From Pseudodonghicola flavimaris (lineage in GTDB: Bacteria; Pseudomonadota; Alphaproteobacteria; Rhodobacterales; Rhodobacteraceae), in assembly GCF_030164425.1 (NCBI RefSeq), contig NZ_JASNJD010000006.1:238589-302588 (forward strand): a stretch of DNA of 64,000 nucleotides, read 5' to 3'. Every line of letters begins with the position of its first letter. The first letter of the stretch is position 1. Under the pieces are notes generated by a model. That model saw only the letters and a program-made list of their open reading frames with translations. It searched no databases and was not told the origin of the DNA. Shown here in pieces: positions 8,566-17,076 of the stretch. A program made the position numbers and the translations under genes.

Positions 8566-9132
8566 TCAGCGGCGCCTGAGGTCGATCACCCGCCGCTCTG
8601 TCACGATCAGGTCGAGCGGCTGGTCGGTGGGTTCCAGCGGCAGGTCCAAGGCCGCCTGCGCCTCATAGGCGAAGCCGATCGCCAGCGTGGCACGGCGGGC
8701 GCGCAGCGCCTCCAGCGTGCGGTCGTAGAATCCGCCGCCATAGCCCAGGCGATTGCCGGCGGCGTCGAAAGCCACCAGCGGCACGATCAGGATCTCCGGC
8801 TCGACATACTCCGGCCGGGCCGGCACAGCCGCCCCGAAGGCCCCCGCGACCATCTCCGCCTCCGGCTCCCAGAGGGCGAAGCGCAGCGGCGCGGCCTCGG
8901 CCACGATCACCGGCACCGCGACCGGCCCGTGGGCCGCGGCCTCGGCCATCGCCGGACGCGGATCGATCTCGGTCCGGATCGGCATGTAGCCGGCCAGCGG
9001 CACACCGCGATACCCGGCGAGAACCGAGCTGAGCACACCGGCGCGCCCGGCCCCGCCGGCCTCATGCGCCGCCCGGCGTCGGGCGAAGGCCGCCTTGCGC
9101 GCCGCTGCCTTGGCCGCCGCCAGATCGGTCAC
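8566..9132 (-). CDS. 5-formyltetrahydrofolate cyclo-ligase
   Basis: A 188-residue enzyme converting 5-formyl-THF to 5,10-methenyl-THF with ATP, recycling a folate storage form. The C-terminal motif GYGGGFYDRTL is the family's phosphate-binding signature, and ARKAAFARRR near the N-terminus matches the nucleotide-contacting start of the family. The start is GTG and overlaps the mgtE stop codon as GTGA, so translation is probably coupled to mgtE. In many proteobacteria 6S RNA precedes this gene; here mgtE abuts it and leaves no room. Confidence 0.92.
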   Translation of the reverse strand: MTDLAAAKAAARKAAFARRRAAHEAGGAGRAGVLSSVLAGYRGVPLAGYMPIRTEIDPRPAMAEAAAHGPVAVPVIVAEAAPLRFALWEPEAEMVAGAFGAAVPARPEYVEPEILIVPLVAFDAAGNRLGYGGGFYDRTLEALRARRATLAIGFAYEAQAALDLPLEPTDQPLDLIVTERRVIDLRRR

Positions 9133-10535
9133 AACAGCACCACGGTGGCCAGCCCGAGAAAGGCGAAGAAGCCCACCACATCGGTGACCGTGGTGACGAA
9201 GACACCGGAGGCCAGCGCCGGATCGACCCCGAATTTGTCCAGCAGGATCGGCACCACCACCCCCGACAGCGCCGCGACGAAGAGATTGATGATCAGTGCC
9301 GTGCCGATCACCACCCCCAGCAGCGGCGCCGAGAAGATCAGCCCGGTCAGCACCCCCAGCGGGATCGCCAGCGTCAGCCCGTTCAGGAGCCCCACCAGCA
9401 TCTCGCGCCGGATCACCCGCCAGGCGTTGGAGGATGTCAGGTCGCGGGTGGCGATGGCGCGCACCGCCACGGTCAGCGACTGGGTGCCGGCATTGCCGCC
9501 CATCGAGGCGACGATCGGCATCAGCACCGCCAGCGCCACCAGAACCGCGATGGTCTCCTCGAACTGGGCAATCACCAGCGCCGCCAGCGCCGCAGTGCCG
9601 AGGTTGACGATCAGCCAGGGGATCCGCCGCCGGGTGGTGTCGATCACCCGGTCGGAGAGCGAGCTTTCCTCGCCCACCCCGGCCAGACGCAGGATGTCCT
9701 CTTCGTTCTCCTCGTCCAGCACGATCATCGCATCGTCGATGGTGATGACGCCGACCAGCCGGCCGTCGCCATCCACCACCGGGGCGGAAATCAGGTGATA
9801 CTGGTTGAAGGCATAGGCGACGTCGGCCTCGTCCTGCTCCACCGGGATGACCTGGAACACCTCTTCGGCGATCTCGCCCAGCTTCACGTCGCGGCGCGAG
9901 CCCATCAGCTTGCCCAGGGTGACATTGGCCACCGGCCGCATCCGCGGATCGACCAGCACGATGTGATAGAACTGTTCCGGCAGCTCCTCGGAACTGCGCA
10001 GGTAATCTATGGCCTGGCCGACATTCCAGTGCTCCGGCGCGAAGACCACCTCGCGCTGCATCAGACGGCCGGCGGAATTCTCCGGATAGGTCAGCGCCTG
10101 CTGCACCGCCAGCCGGTCGGAGGCCTCCAGCGCGCCGAGGATCTCGGCCTTCTGCGGCTCTTCCAGATCTTCGACCAGATCGACGACATCGTCGCTGTCC
10201 AGATCGCGCACCGCTTCGGCCAACACCTGCGGATGCAGCAGGCTGATCACCTCTTCGCGAACACCCTCGTCCAGCTCCGACAGGATGTCGCCGTCGAACT
10301 CGCGCCCATAGAGCCGGATCAGCCGGGCCCGGTCATAGGCGTTGATCTGTTCCAGAAGGTCGGCGATGTCGGCCGCGTGCAACGGCTCCATCAGCGCGAT
10401 CAACTGATCGCGGTCCTCCACATCCACCGCATAGAGGATCGCGGCAATGGCCCGACGATCCAGCGAATAGGGCTGATCGGCGGTCTCCTCCTCCCGGGGG
10501 GGTTCGGTCTCGGCCTGATCGTCGCCTGTGCTCAT
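9129..10535 (-). CDS. mgtE: Magnesium transporter MgtE
   Basis: A 468-residue magnesium channel/transporter. An acidic N-terminal superhelical domain (about residues 25-150) is followed by a CBS pair (about 155-280) and five membrane segments. The pore signature PIVASMGGNAGTQSL lies in the membrane part, as in characterised MgtE proteins, where the cytosolic domains sense magnesium and close the pore. A longer in-frame reading exists upstream but begins with low-quality sequence; the ATG of MSTGDDQAETEP has GGGGCGGAG before it and gives the usual family length. First gene of a leftward run. Confidence 0.95.
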   Translation of the reverse strand: MSTGDDQAETEPPREEETADQPYSLDRRAIAAILYAVDVEDRDQLIALMEPLHAADIADLLEQINAYDRARLIRLYGREFDGDILSELDEGVREEVISLLHPQVLAEAVRDLDSDDVVDLVEDLEEPQKAEILGALEASDRLAVQQALTYPENSAGRLMQREVVFAPEHWNVGQAIDYLRSSEELPEQFYHIVLVDPRMRPVANVTLGKLMGSRRDVKLGEIAEEVFQVIPVEQDEADVAYAFNQYHLISAPVVDGDGRLVGVITIDDAMIVLDEENEEDILRLAGVGEESSLSDRVIDTTRRRIPWLIVNLGTAALAALVIAQFEETIAVLVALAVLMPIVASMGGNAGTQSLTVAVRAIATRDLTSSNAWRVIRREMLVGLLNGLTLAIPLGVLTGLIFSAPLLGVVIGTALIINLFVAALSGVVVPILLDKFGVDPALASGVFVTTVTDVVGFFAFLGLATVVLL

Positions 10536-10671
10536 GCTCCGCCCCTTGTGTAAGATTGGCCGCAAAATAGAAGAAGCTGCTACCGGAAAACAATGCGAAT
10601 GCTGTAATTTACCCCTGAGCCGCCGAACTCTACTCTGGTCCTGACATGAGATCATCAGAAACAGGTGACAG

Positions 10672-11961
10672 ATGACGCAGGAAACCCTGCTGACCGGGCA
10701 GGTGCTGTCCTTTGCCCGCTCGCCCTTCGAGGGCGACCCGACCGCCGCCACCGTGGTGACGGAGGCCGTTCTGATCCGCGACGGGCGGATTGCCGCCACC
10801 GGCCGCGCCGCCGACCTGCGCGCCGCCCATCCGCAGGCGGAACTCGTATCGCATGGCCAGCGGGTGATTCTGGCGGGCTTCGTCGACCCGCATGTGCATT
10901 ACCCGCAGACCGCGATGATCGCGAGCTGGGGCAAGCGGCTGATCGACTGGCTGAACCATTACACCTTCCCGCAGGAAATGCGCTTCGCCGATCCCGCCCA
11001 TGCCGCCGACCTGGCCGCCCGCTATCTGGATCTGACCGCGGCGGAGGGGACCACCACCATGTGTTCCTTCTGCACCATCCACCCCGCGAGCGTGGAGGCC
11101 TTCTTCACCGAGGCGCAGGCGCGCGGCCAGCGGGTGGTGGCGGGCAAGACCTGCATGGATCGCAACGCCCCCGAAGGGCTCCGCGATACCGCGCAATCGG
11201 CCTATGACGACAGCAAGGCGCTGCTGGAGAAATGGCACGGGGTCGACCGGATCTCCTATGCCATCACGCCGCGCTTCTCGCCGACCTCGACGCCCGAACA
11301 GCTGGCGGCGATGGGGGCGCTCTGGGCCGAGCATCCCGATTGCCTGATGCAGACCCACCTGAGCGAACAGACCGACGAGATCGCCTGGGTGCGGGAGCTC
11401 TTCCCTCAGGCGCGCGATTACCTCGATACCTACGAGGCCTTCGGACTGCTGGGGGCCAACGGGGTCTACGGCCATGCGATCCACCTGGAGCCACGCGAGA
11501 AGGACCGGCTGCGCGAACTCGACGCCGCGCTGGTGCATTGCCCGACCTCGAACACCTTCATCGGCTCCGGCCTCTTCGACATGGCCGGGCTGATGGCCGC
11601 CGGCCACCGGATCGGCCTGGCCACCGATACCGGCGGCGGCTCCAGCTTCTCGATGCTGCGGACCATGGCCGCCGCCTATGAGATCGCCCATCTGCGGCAC
11701 CATTCCCTGCATGCCGCCCAATTGCTGTGGCTGGCGACGGTGGGATCGGCCCGCGCCCTGCGGATGGACGACAAGATCGGCAATATCGCCCCGGGAATGG
11801 AGGCCGATCTGGTGGTGCTCGACCTCGCGTCGACCCCGGCCATCGCCCAGCGCGAGGCCGAGGCGGAGGATCTCTGGGAGGCGATCTTTCCCACCATCAT
11901 GATGGGCGACGACCGCGCCGTCGCCGAAGTCTGGATCGGCGGCCGCCGGGTCAAATCCTGA
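10672..11961 (+). CDS. guaD: Guanine deaminase
   Basis: A 429-residue amidohydrolase that converts guanine to xanthine. Zinc and catalytic motifs are FVDPHVHYPQT, MQTHLSEQ, VYGHAIHL and ATDTGGGSSFSML. The segment EMRFADPAHA followed by EGTTTMCSFCTIHP is typical of bacterial guanine deaminases rather than the related cytosine or atrazine enzymes. It is divergent from mgtE and convergent with a second purine deaminase, the two stops lying about 55 bp apart. The start ATG follows AACAGGTGACAG. Confidence 0.93.
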   Translation: MTQETLLTGQVLSFARSPFEGDPTAATVVTEAVLIRDGRIAATGRAADLRAAHPQAELVSHGQRVILAGFVDPHVHYPQTAMIASWGKRLIDWLNHYTFPQEMRFADPAHAADLAARYLDLTAAEGTTTMCSFCTIHPASVEAFFTEAQARGQRVVAGKTCMDRNAPEGLRDTAQSAYDDSKALLEKWHGVDRISYAITPRFSPTSTPEQLAAMGALWAEHPDCLMQTHLSEQTDEIAWVRELFPQARDYLDTYEAFGLLGANGVYGHAIHLEPREKDRLRELDAALVHCPTSNTFIGSGLFDMAGLMAAGHRIGLATDTGGGSSFSMLRTMAAAYEIAHLRHHSLHAAQLLWLATVGSARALRMDDKIGNIAPGMEADLVVLDLASTPAIAQREAEAEDLWEAIFPTIMMGDDRAVAEVWIGGRRVKS

Positions 11962-12016
11962 CGTCTGGGCATGGGGGGCGCTGCCCGGCGCGGCAGGAAC
12001 AGAGCCCCCGGCAGCC

Positions 12017-13351
12017 TCAGCCCATGAGCGCCCGGGCCAGCCGGGACTGATGCGCGATCACCCTGGGCAGGTCCAGCGTGGTCAGCTGGCCATCGCGCAC
12101 AACCTGGCGGCCTTCGACCAGCAGATGGGTCACCCGCACCGGCCCCGCCAGCAGCAGCGCCGCCGGGTCCCAGCTGCCGGCGCTGTCGATCCCCGTCACA
12201 TCCCAGAGCGCGAGATCGGCGCGTTTGCCCGGGGCGATGCGACCACAGTCGGGCCGGCCGAGAATATCGGCACCGCCACGGGTGACGATCTCCAGCGCTT
12301 CCCGGGCGCTCATCGCATCGGCGCCGCGGCTGACCCGTTGCAAGAGCAGCGCCTGGCGCGCCTCGAGGATCAGGTTACCGCCGTCGTTCGAGGCCGAGCC
12401 GTCGACCCCGAGCCCCACCGGCACGCCGGCATCGCGCATCGCGCGCACCGGCGCGATGCCCGAGCCGAGCCGGCAGTTGGAACACGGGCAATGGGCGACG
12501 CCGGTACCGCTGCGGGCGAAGAGGTCGATTTCCCCGGCGTCGAGCTTCACGCAATGGGCGTGCCAGACATCCGGCCCGGTCCAGCCCAGATCCTCGGCAT
12601 ATTGGCCCGGACGGCAGCCGAAGGTTTCGAGGCTATACGCGACATCCTCGGCATTCTCCGCCAGATGGGTGTGAAGCATCACCCCCTTGTCGCGCGCCAG
12701 CAGCGCCGCCTCGCGCATCAGGTCGCGGCTGACCGAGAAGGGCGAACAGGGGGCGACGCCGACCCGGCACATCGACCCTTCGGCGGCATCGTGGAAGGCA
12801 TCGACCACGCGGATGCAGTCCTCCAGGATCGCTGCCTCCGCTTCGACCAGGCTGTCAGGCGGCAGGCCACCGGCGCTTTCGCCGATGCTCATCGCGCCAC
12901 GGGTAGGCTGGAACCGCAGTCCGACCTCGGCCGCGGCGGCGATGGTATCGTCGAGCCGGGCGCCATTAGGGTAGAGATAGAGGTGATCCGAGGTCAGCGA
13001 ACAGCCCGAGAGCGCCAGTTCGGCCAGGCCCGTCAGCGCCGAGACATGGACCTCCTCCGGGCCGAAGCGCGCCCAGATCGGATAGAGCGTCTTCAGCCAA
13101 CCGAAGAGCAGCGCGTCCTGACCGCCGGGCACCGCGCGGGTCAAGCTCTGGTAGAGGTGATGATGGGTGTTCACCAGACCCGGGGTGACGACGAAGCCCC
13201 GCGCCTCGATCACCTCGCCCGTGGTGGCGAGGCCGGGCCCAATGGCGGCAATAACCCCGTCGCGGATCAGGATGTCCTCGCCCGCCAGTTCACGGCGATC
13301 GTCATCCATGGTCAGGATGGAACAGGCATTACGGATCAGGATTTCAGGCAT
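12017..13351 (-). CDS. 8-oxoguanine deaminase-type amidohydrolase
   Basis: A 444-residue amidohydrolase of the TrzN/AtzA-like group. Its motifs are GLVNTHHHLYQSLTRAVPGG, LHTHLAENAEDV, WHAHCVKLD, HCPCSNCRLGSG and GLGVDGSASNDGGN. The pairing of HHHLYQ with the CPCSNCRLGSG region matches enzymes characterised as 8-oxoguanine deaminases, which make urate from oxidised guanine. A GTG two codons upstream is possible, but GGAG sits correctly for the ATG at 13351. Its position tail-to-tail with guanine deaminase supports a purine substrate. Some homologues carry weaker annotations, so the exact substrate is likely rather than certain. Confidence 0.85.
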   Translation of the reverse strand: MPEILIRNACSILTMDDDRRELAGEDILIRDGVIAAIGPGLATTGEVIEARGFVVTPGLVNTHHHLYQSLTRAVPGGQDALLFGWLKTLYPIWARFGPEEVHVSALTGLAELALSGCSLTSDHLYLYPNGARLDDTIAAAAEVGLRFQPTRGAMSIGESAGGLPPDSLVEAEAAILEDCIRVVDAFHDAAEGSMCRVGVAPCSPFSVSRDLMREAALLARDKGVMLHTHLAENAEDVAYSLETFGCRPGQYAEDLGWTGPDVWHAHCVKLDAGEIDLFARSGTGVAHCPCSNCRLGSGIAPVRAMRDAGVPVGLGVDGSASNDGGNLILEARQALLLQRVSRGADAMSAREALEIVTRGGADILGRPDCGRIAPGKRADLALWDVTGIDSAGSWDPAALLLAGPVRVTHLLVEGRQVVRDGQLTTLDLPRVIAHQSRLARALMG

Positions 13352-13501
13352 GCGCACACTCCGGTCTGGCCCGTTTCGGTGACGAAGTGTGACAGAGGCG
13401 CCGACAGAATACGGGCAAAGGACTCGGCGCGCGGCCTGTCCTTAGCCAAAGCCATCCCTGTTTGCAATCCCCGGGAGAGCGCCACGAAAGGACGCCCCGG
13501 G

Positions 13502-14311
13502 TCAGACCCGGGAGAGGATCTCCAGCGCTGCGGCATGAAGCGTCGGGTTGGCCGCAGCCACAAGCCGTCCACCCTGATCGGCGCGCCCGCCCTGCCAGTC
13601 GGTGACCACACCGCCGGCGGCCTCGATCACCGCGATCGGGCCCTGCACGTCATAGGGGTTGAGCCCGGCCTCGATCACCAGATCGATGTGACCGGCGGCG
13701 AGCAGCGCATAGGCGTAGCAATCCATGCCGTAGCGGGTCAGCCTAGCCCGGGCGGAGACCGCCTCGAACCCGGCGCGCTCCTCGGGTGTGCCGACCTCGG
13801 GGAAGGTGGTGAAAAGCAGCGCCTCCTCCAGTGTGGCGGTGGAGCGGGTACGCAGCGGCCGGTCGCCCGCCGCCGTGCGCAACAGCGCACCCTCAGGGCT
13901 GCCGATGAACCGCTCCCCGGTATAGGGCTGATCGATGATCCCCAGCGTCGGGCCGGCGGCACCGGACAGCGCGATCAGCACCCCCCAGGTCGGGGTGCCG
14001 CAGAGAAAGCCGCGGGTGCCGTCGATCGGGTCGAGCACCCAGGTGCGCCCGCTCTGCCCCGCGGTCGGGCCGAATTCCTCGCCCAGGATGCCATCTTCGG
14101 GGCGGTACTGTGCCAGCAGCGTCCGCATCCGCTCCTCCGCCGCGCGGTCGGCGACGGTGACCGGGTCGAAGCCGTCGGCATCCTTGTTGTCGGCGGTCAG
14201 ATCGGCACGGCGGAAATGCGGCAGGATGACCTCGCGCGCGGCGTCGGCCAGACGGTGCGCGACATCGATATCGCTGAGCGTTCGGGGATCGGGGAAACGG
14301 GGGTCGGTCAT
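13502..14311 (-). CDS. hisN: Inositol-phosphatase-family histidinol-phosphatase (HisN type)
   Basis: A 269-residue member of the inositol monophosphatase superfamily. The metal site is visible as GILGEEFG, then WVLDPIDGTRGF, then EAGLNPYDVQGPIAVIEAAG. The GTRGF (rather than GTxNF) variant and the NPYDV motif fit the HisN group, which removes phosphate from L-histidinol phosphate in actinobacteria and many alphaproteobacteria. No other his gene is nearby. A general IMPase role is the alternative. Confidence 0.8.
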   Translation of the reverse strand: MTDPRFPDPRTLSDIDVAHRLADAAREVILPHFRRADLTADNKDADGFDPVTVADRAAEERMRTLLAQYRPEDGILGEEFGPTAGQSGRTWVLDPIDGTRGFLCGTPTWGVLIALSGAAGPTLGIIDQPYTGERFIGSPEGALLRTAAGDRPLRTRSTATLEEALLFTTFPEVGTPEERAGFEAVSARARLTRYGMDCYAYALLAAGHIDLVIEAGLNPYDVQGPIAVIEAAGGVVTDWQGGRADQGGRLVAAANPTLHAAALEILSRV

Positions 14312-14353
14312 ACCGGCTCAGGTGACACGGGACCGCGACGGATGCAAGCGGCA

Positions 14354-14376
14354 GGCGCCCCGCTCACAGGGGCGCC
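14354..14376 (-). terminator. GC-rich hairpin after XRE regulator gene
   Basis: GGCGCCCC and GGGGCGCC form an 8-bp stem with a 7-base loop, located just past the stop of the regulator at 14396-14770 in its reading direction. An outer GATGC/GCATC pair flanks it with an internal loop. There is no clear T-run, so termination is plausible but not certain. Confidence 0.5.
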
Positions 14377-14395
14377 GCATCCGATGCCTGGACTG

Positions 14396-14770
14396 TCAGG
14401 CCACGTCGCTCAGCACACGGGCCAGTTCGAACAGGCGGCGGCGCTGGTTTTCCGGAATGGCGTAGTAGGAGCGGATCAGATCCAGGGCTTCCTTGTCGCC
14501 CATCAGATCGGCCGGGATCGCGCTGGCCTTGCCCTCGGCCGTCTTGTCGGTATCGTCAAGACCTTCGAAGAAGAAGCTCACCGACACGTCGAGGGCATCG
14601 GCGATATCCCACAGCCGCGAGGCGCTGATCCGGTTGGCACCGGTTTCGTATTTCTGGATCTGCTGGAACTTGATCCCGACCTTTTCGGCCAATTGCTGCT
14701 GGGTCATCCCCACAAGCCAACGGCGATGGCGGACCCGTTTACCCACATGTACGTCAACGGGATGGGTCAT
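14396..14770 (-). CDS. XRE-family HTH regulator (PraR/PhrR-like)
   Basis: A 124-residue DNA-binding protein. The helix-turn-helix (about residues 10-66) contains RRWLVGMTQQQLAEKVGIKF and QIQKYETGANRISASRLWDI, closely matching the PraR/PhrR group of alphaproteobacteria. The C-terminal part ends NQRRRLFELARVLSD. In rhizobia this group affects biofilm and quorum-sensing genes; the targets here are unknown. AAGGAG sits eight bases before the ATG. A TTGCAC-N16-TACAAT promoter lies about 125 bp upstream. It is divergent from the quinone oxidoreductase gene. Confidence 0.9.
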   Translation of the reverse strand: MTHPVDVHVGKRVRHRRWLVGMTQQQLAEKVGIKFQQIQKYETGANRISASRLWDIADALDVSVSFFFEGLDDTDKTAEGKASAIPADLMGDKEALDLIRSYYAIPENQRRRLFELARVLSDVA

Positions 14771-14896
14771 GGGCGGTCTCCTTGCGTTATACTTATTATG
14801 AGCCGGCCGAACGGTCTCCCGGCTCGCCTCCCTGCATCAGCGACATTTCGTGCAGCACCCCTCCCTGACAGCACGCCTTCTCGCACCCGCGTTAAA

Positions 14897-14924
14897 ATTG
14901 TACGAGCTTTTATTCAGAGTGCAA
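14897..14924 (-). promoter_or_regulatory. Candidate sigma-70 promoter of XRE regulator
   Basis: On the minus strand TTGCAC (14924-14919) and TACAAT (14902-14897) are separated by 16 bp. The -10 matches five of six consensus bases. The predicted transcript would have a leader of about 120 bases before the ATG at 14770. Confidence 0.55.
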
Positions 14925-14930
14925 GATAGT

Positions 14931-14944
14931 TGACTAGTAAGTCA
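14931..14944. repeat. Short inverted repeat in divergent promoter region
   Basis: TGACT and AGTCA surround AGTA. It lies just upstream of the leftward -35 element and between the two divergent promoters, where an autoregulatory XRE site would be expected. The arms are only 5 bp, so chance is possible. Confidence 0.35.
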
Positions 14945-15028
14945 GTAACATTTCCCTGTGGTTGTATGACACCTCCGAAGCCAGGGGAGCAGCGGCCGGC
15001 AGACCGGTCGGCGGGGCCCAGAGGGGAT

Positions 15029-15059
15029 TTGACAGTTTTGATCGGACTTCCCCTTATGT
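15029..15059 (+). promoter_or_regulatory. Candidate promoter of quinone oxidoreductase gene
   Basis: A perfect TTGACA at 15029-15034 is followed by TTATGT at 15054-15059. The spacing of 19 bp is longer than ideal. The predicted start would give a short leader containing the GAGGGGAGA ribosome-binding region. Confidence 0.45.
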
Positions 15060-15083
15060 CCTTCAAATTGAGGGGAGAAAACC

Positions 15084-16040
15084 ATGCGTGTTTACCAAAT
15101 AGAAACCATCGGCGCCCCCGGGCGGCTGACGGAATTGCCCTGCCCTGAGCCCGGCCCGGGGCAGATCCGCGTCGCAATCCGCGCCTGCGGACTGAATTTC
15201 GCCGACCTGCTAATGCAGAAGGGCACCTATCAGGACACCCCGCCTGCGCCCTTTGTTCCGGGCATGGAGATCGCCGGCGTGGTTGATTCGCTGGGCGAAG
15301 GGGTGACCGGATTTGCCCGCGGAGACCGGGTTGCGGTCTACTGCGGCCATGGCGGGCTGGCCGAATTCGGCGTGTTCGATGCCGCCCGGGTGGCGCGGAT
15401 TCCCGACCAGATGTCCTTCGAGGACGCCGCCGCCTTCCAGATCGCTTACGGCACCAGCCACATGGCGCTGGATCAGCGCGCCCGCCTGCAGCCGGGCGAA
15501 ACCCTGCTGGTGACCGGGGCCGCCGGCGGCGTCGGTCTGACCGCGGTGGAGATCGGCAAGCTGATGGGCGCCACCGTCATCGCCCAGGCCCGCGGCGCCG
15601 ACAAGCTGGCCGTGGCCCGCGCCGCCGGCGCCGATCACCTGATTGATGCCGGAGAGGATCTGCGCCAGCGGGTGCTGGATCTGGGCGGTGCCGATGTCGT
15701 CTATGACGCGGTCGGCGGCGATCTGTGGAAAGCCGCCTTCCGCGCCTGCAACCCGGAGGCGCGGCTGCTGCCGATCGGCTTCGCCAGCGGCGAGGTGCCG
15801 CAAATCCCCGCCAATCACCTGCTGGTCAAGAACCTGACCGTGATCGGGTTCTACATCGGCGGCTATCTGAAGTTCCGCCCGGCGGCGCTGACCGAAAGTC
15901 TCCGGACGCTGACCGGCTGGTATCTGGAGGGGCGGCTCACCCCCCATGTCAGCAACGTGTTGCCGCTCGACCGGGTGGAAGAGGGATTGGCACTGCTGCG
16001 CGACCGTCGATCCACCGGCAAGGTGGTGATCACCCTGTGA
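15084..16040 (+). CDS. NADPH:quinone oxidoreductase-type zinc-free MDR protein
   Basis: A 318-residue medium-chain dehydrogenase/reductase. The catalytic domain begins MRVYQIETIGAPG and has ACGLNFADLLMQKGTY, the quinone-reductase form lacking the zinc-binding GHE motif. The nucleotide-binding motif is VTGAAGGVGLTAVEIGKLMG, which favours NADPH. Such enzymes reduce quinones or enoyl compounds. A strong GAGGGGAG ribosome-binding site precedes the ATG. The gene is convergent with the LysR gene, 25 bp between stops, so that regulator does not sit in the usual divergent position relative to it. Confidence 0.88.
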   Translation: MRVYQIETIGAPGRLTELPCPEPGPGQIRVAIRACGLNFADLLMQKGTYQDTPPAPFVPGMEIAGVVDSLGEGVTGFARGDRVAVYCGHGGLAEFGVFDAARVARIPDQMSFEDAAAFQIAYGTSHMALDQRARLQPGETLLVTGAAGGVGLTAVEIGKLMGATVIAQARGADKLAVARAAGADHLIDAGEDLRQRVLDLGGADVVYDAVGGDLWKAAFRACNPEARLLPIGFASGEVPQIPANHLLVKNLTVIGFYIGGYLKFRPAALTESLRTLTGWYLEGRLTPHVSNVLPLDRVEEGLALLRDRRSTGKVVITL

Positions 16041-16065
16041 CCCCGGGCGGCGCCGGGCCCGCCGC

Positions 16066-16950
16066 CTAGCAGACCGCGCGCAGCGTCGCGCTGCTGCCGC
16101 CCAGATTGTTGAAGTTCTGGCGGATCAGCGCCGCCAGTTCCGCCACCAGCGGCGAATTCGGCGCCTTGTCCCCATAGAGGTTGATCTGCTGGATCGGCAG
16201 TCTGGGCAGGCTGCCACCGTGGTCGATCAGCTCCTGGTGCGACGGCTCGGTGCCTTCCAGCAGCACCGTCACCGCGAGATCGGCGCTCACTGTCGCCTCG
16301 ATGGTCCGGTCGGATTCGCTGTCCACCGCCATTTCCCAGACGATACCGGCGGCATCCAGCGCCGCAGTCGCCGGCCCACGGAAGATACAGTGCCGGCAGA
16401 AGGCGACCCGCAGCGGCCGCTGCCGCCAGGCCGAACCGTTGCGCGCCCCCACCCAGCGCAGCTGCATCTGGTGAATGGTCTCGCCGCCCTCGCCCGCGTC
16501 GGTCTCGGTGGTCAGGATCAGATCATAGGCGCCGCGCGAAAACCCTTCCTTCAGGCGCCGGGTGCTGGAATCCATCAGATTCACCTTCACCCGCGGAAAG
16601 CTGGCGGCGAAGCGCTGCAGCACCCGCGGGATCACAGGGTGCACGATATCATGCGGCACGCCCAGGTTCACCTCGCCCTCGAAGGCCTGATCGGTGAGCC
16701 GCGCGATCACCTCGTCGTTCAACGCCACCATGCGCCGGGCGTAGGACAACAGCTGTTCGCCCGAGGCGGTCAGCGCGATCCCCCGCCCCGAGCGATCCAG
16801 CAGCTCGAGCCCCAGAAGCTCTTCCAGCCGCTTGAGCTGCATCGACACCGCCGACTGGGTCAGATGCAGGAAACCGGCCGCCCGCGTGACGCCGCCGGTA
16901 TCCGCCACGGCGACGAAGGAGCGCAGCGTGGTGATATCGAGATTCCGCAT
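16066..16950 (-). CDS. LysR-family transcriptional regulator
   Basis: A 294-residue regulator. The N-terminal winged helix-turn-helix reads LRSFVAVADTGGVTRAAGFL then LTQSAVSMQLKRLEELLG, diagnostic for LysR. The rest (about residues 90-290) is a periplasmic-binding-protein-like effector domain beginning EVNLGVPHDIVHPVIPRVLQ. A GTG two codons upstream is possible; AGGA spacing favours ATG at 16950. It is divergent from a DUF1127 gene with a LysR-type box between them. The effector is unknown. Confidence 0.92.
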   Translation of the reverse strand: MRNLDITTLRSFVAVADTGGVTRAAGFLHLTQSAVSMQLKRLEELLGLELLDRSGRGIALTASGEQLLSYARRMVALNDEVIARLTDQAFEGEVNLGVPHDIVHPVIPRVLQRFAASFPRVKVNLMDSSTRRLKEGFSRGAYDLILTTETDAGEGGETIHQMQLRWVGARNGSAWRQRPLRVAFCRHCIFRGPATAALDAAGIVWEMAVDSESDRTIEATVSADLAVTVLLEGTEPSHQELIDHGGSLPRLPIQQINLYGDKAPNSPLVAELAALIRQNFNNLGGSSATLRAVC

Positions 16951-16983
16951 GATCACAAATCCTGATGCTTCAAATCAAAAACA

Positions 16984-17000
16984 TTCGTTTTCAAAATGAA
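16984..17000. promoter_or_regulatory. LysR-type box between LysR and DUF1127 genes
   Basis: TTCGTTTTCAAAATGAA is a near-perfect palindrome (one mismatched pair) with the T-N11-A form typical of LysR operators. It lies 34 bp before the LysR start and overlaps the region where a promoter for the DUF1127 gene is expected (TATAGA at 17014-17019). Autoregulation plus control of the divergent gene is the natural reading. Confidence 0.5.
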
Positions 17001-17076
17001 CCACAGCGGCTCATATAGATCAAGAAGTTTGATAGACCGACCAGAACACATCACAGATATGGAAAGGAATTGTGAC

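Larger units (their letters stand above)
14771..15083. other. Divergent intergenic region with promoters and an inverted repeat
   Basis: This 313-bp gap has no credible coding sequence. It is noticeably more AT-rich than its surroundings from about 14890 to 14970. It holds a leftward promoter for the XRE regulator, a TGACT-AGTA-AGTCA inverted repeat (14931-14944) and a rightward TTGACA (15029) for the oxidoreductase. The roughly 120-base leader of the regulator mRNA shows no structure I recognise. Confidence 0.7.

Noticed and set aside
8422..8566. 6S RNA next to the cyclo-ligase gene
   Set aside because: The usual upstream side is occupied by mgtE with a 4-base overlap, and the downstream 144 bp shows no long rod-like hairpin with a central bubble.
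12050..14929. A 959-codon plus-strand frame opposite the 8-oxoguanine deaminase, HisN and XRE genes
   Set aside because: Same mirror effect; composition is that of antisense GC-rich sequence and it runs through three clear genes.
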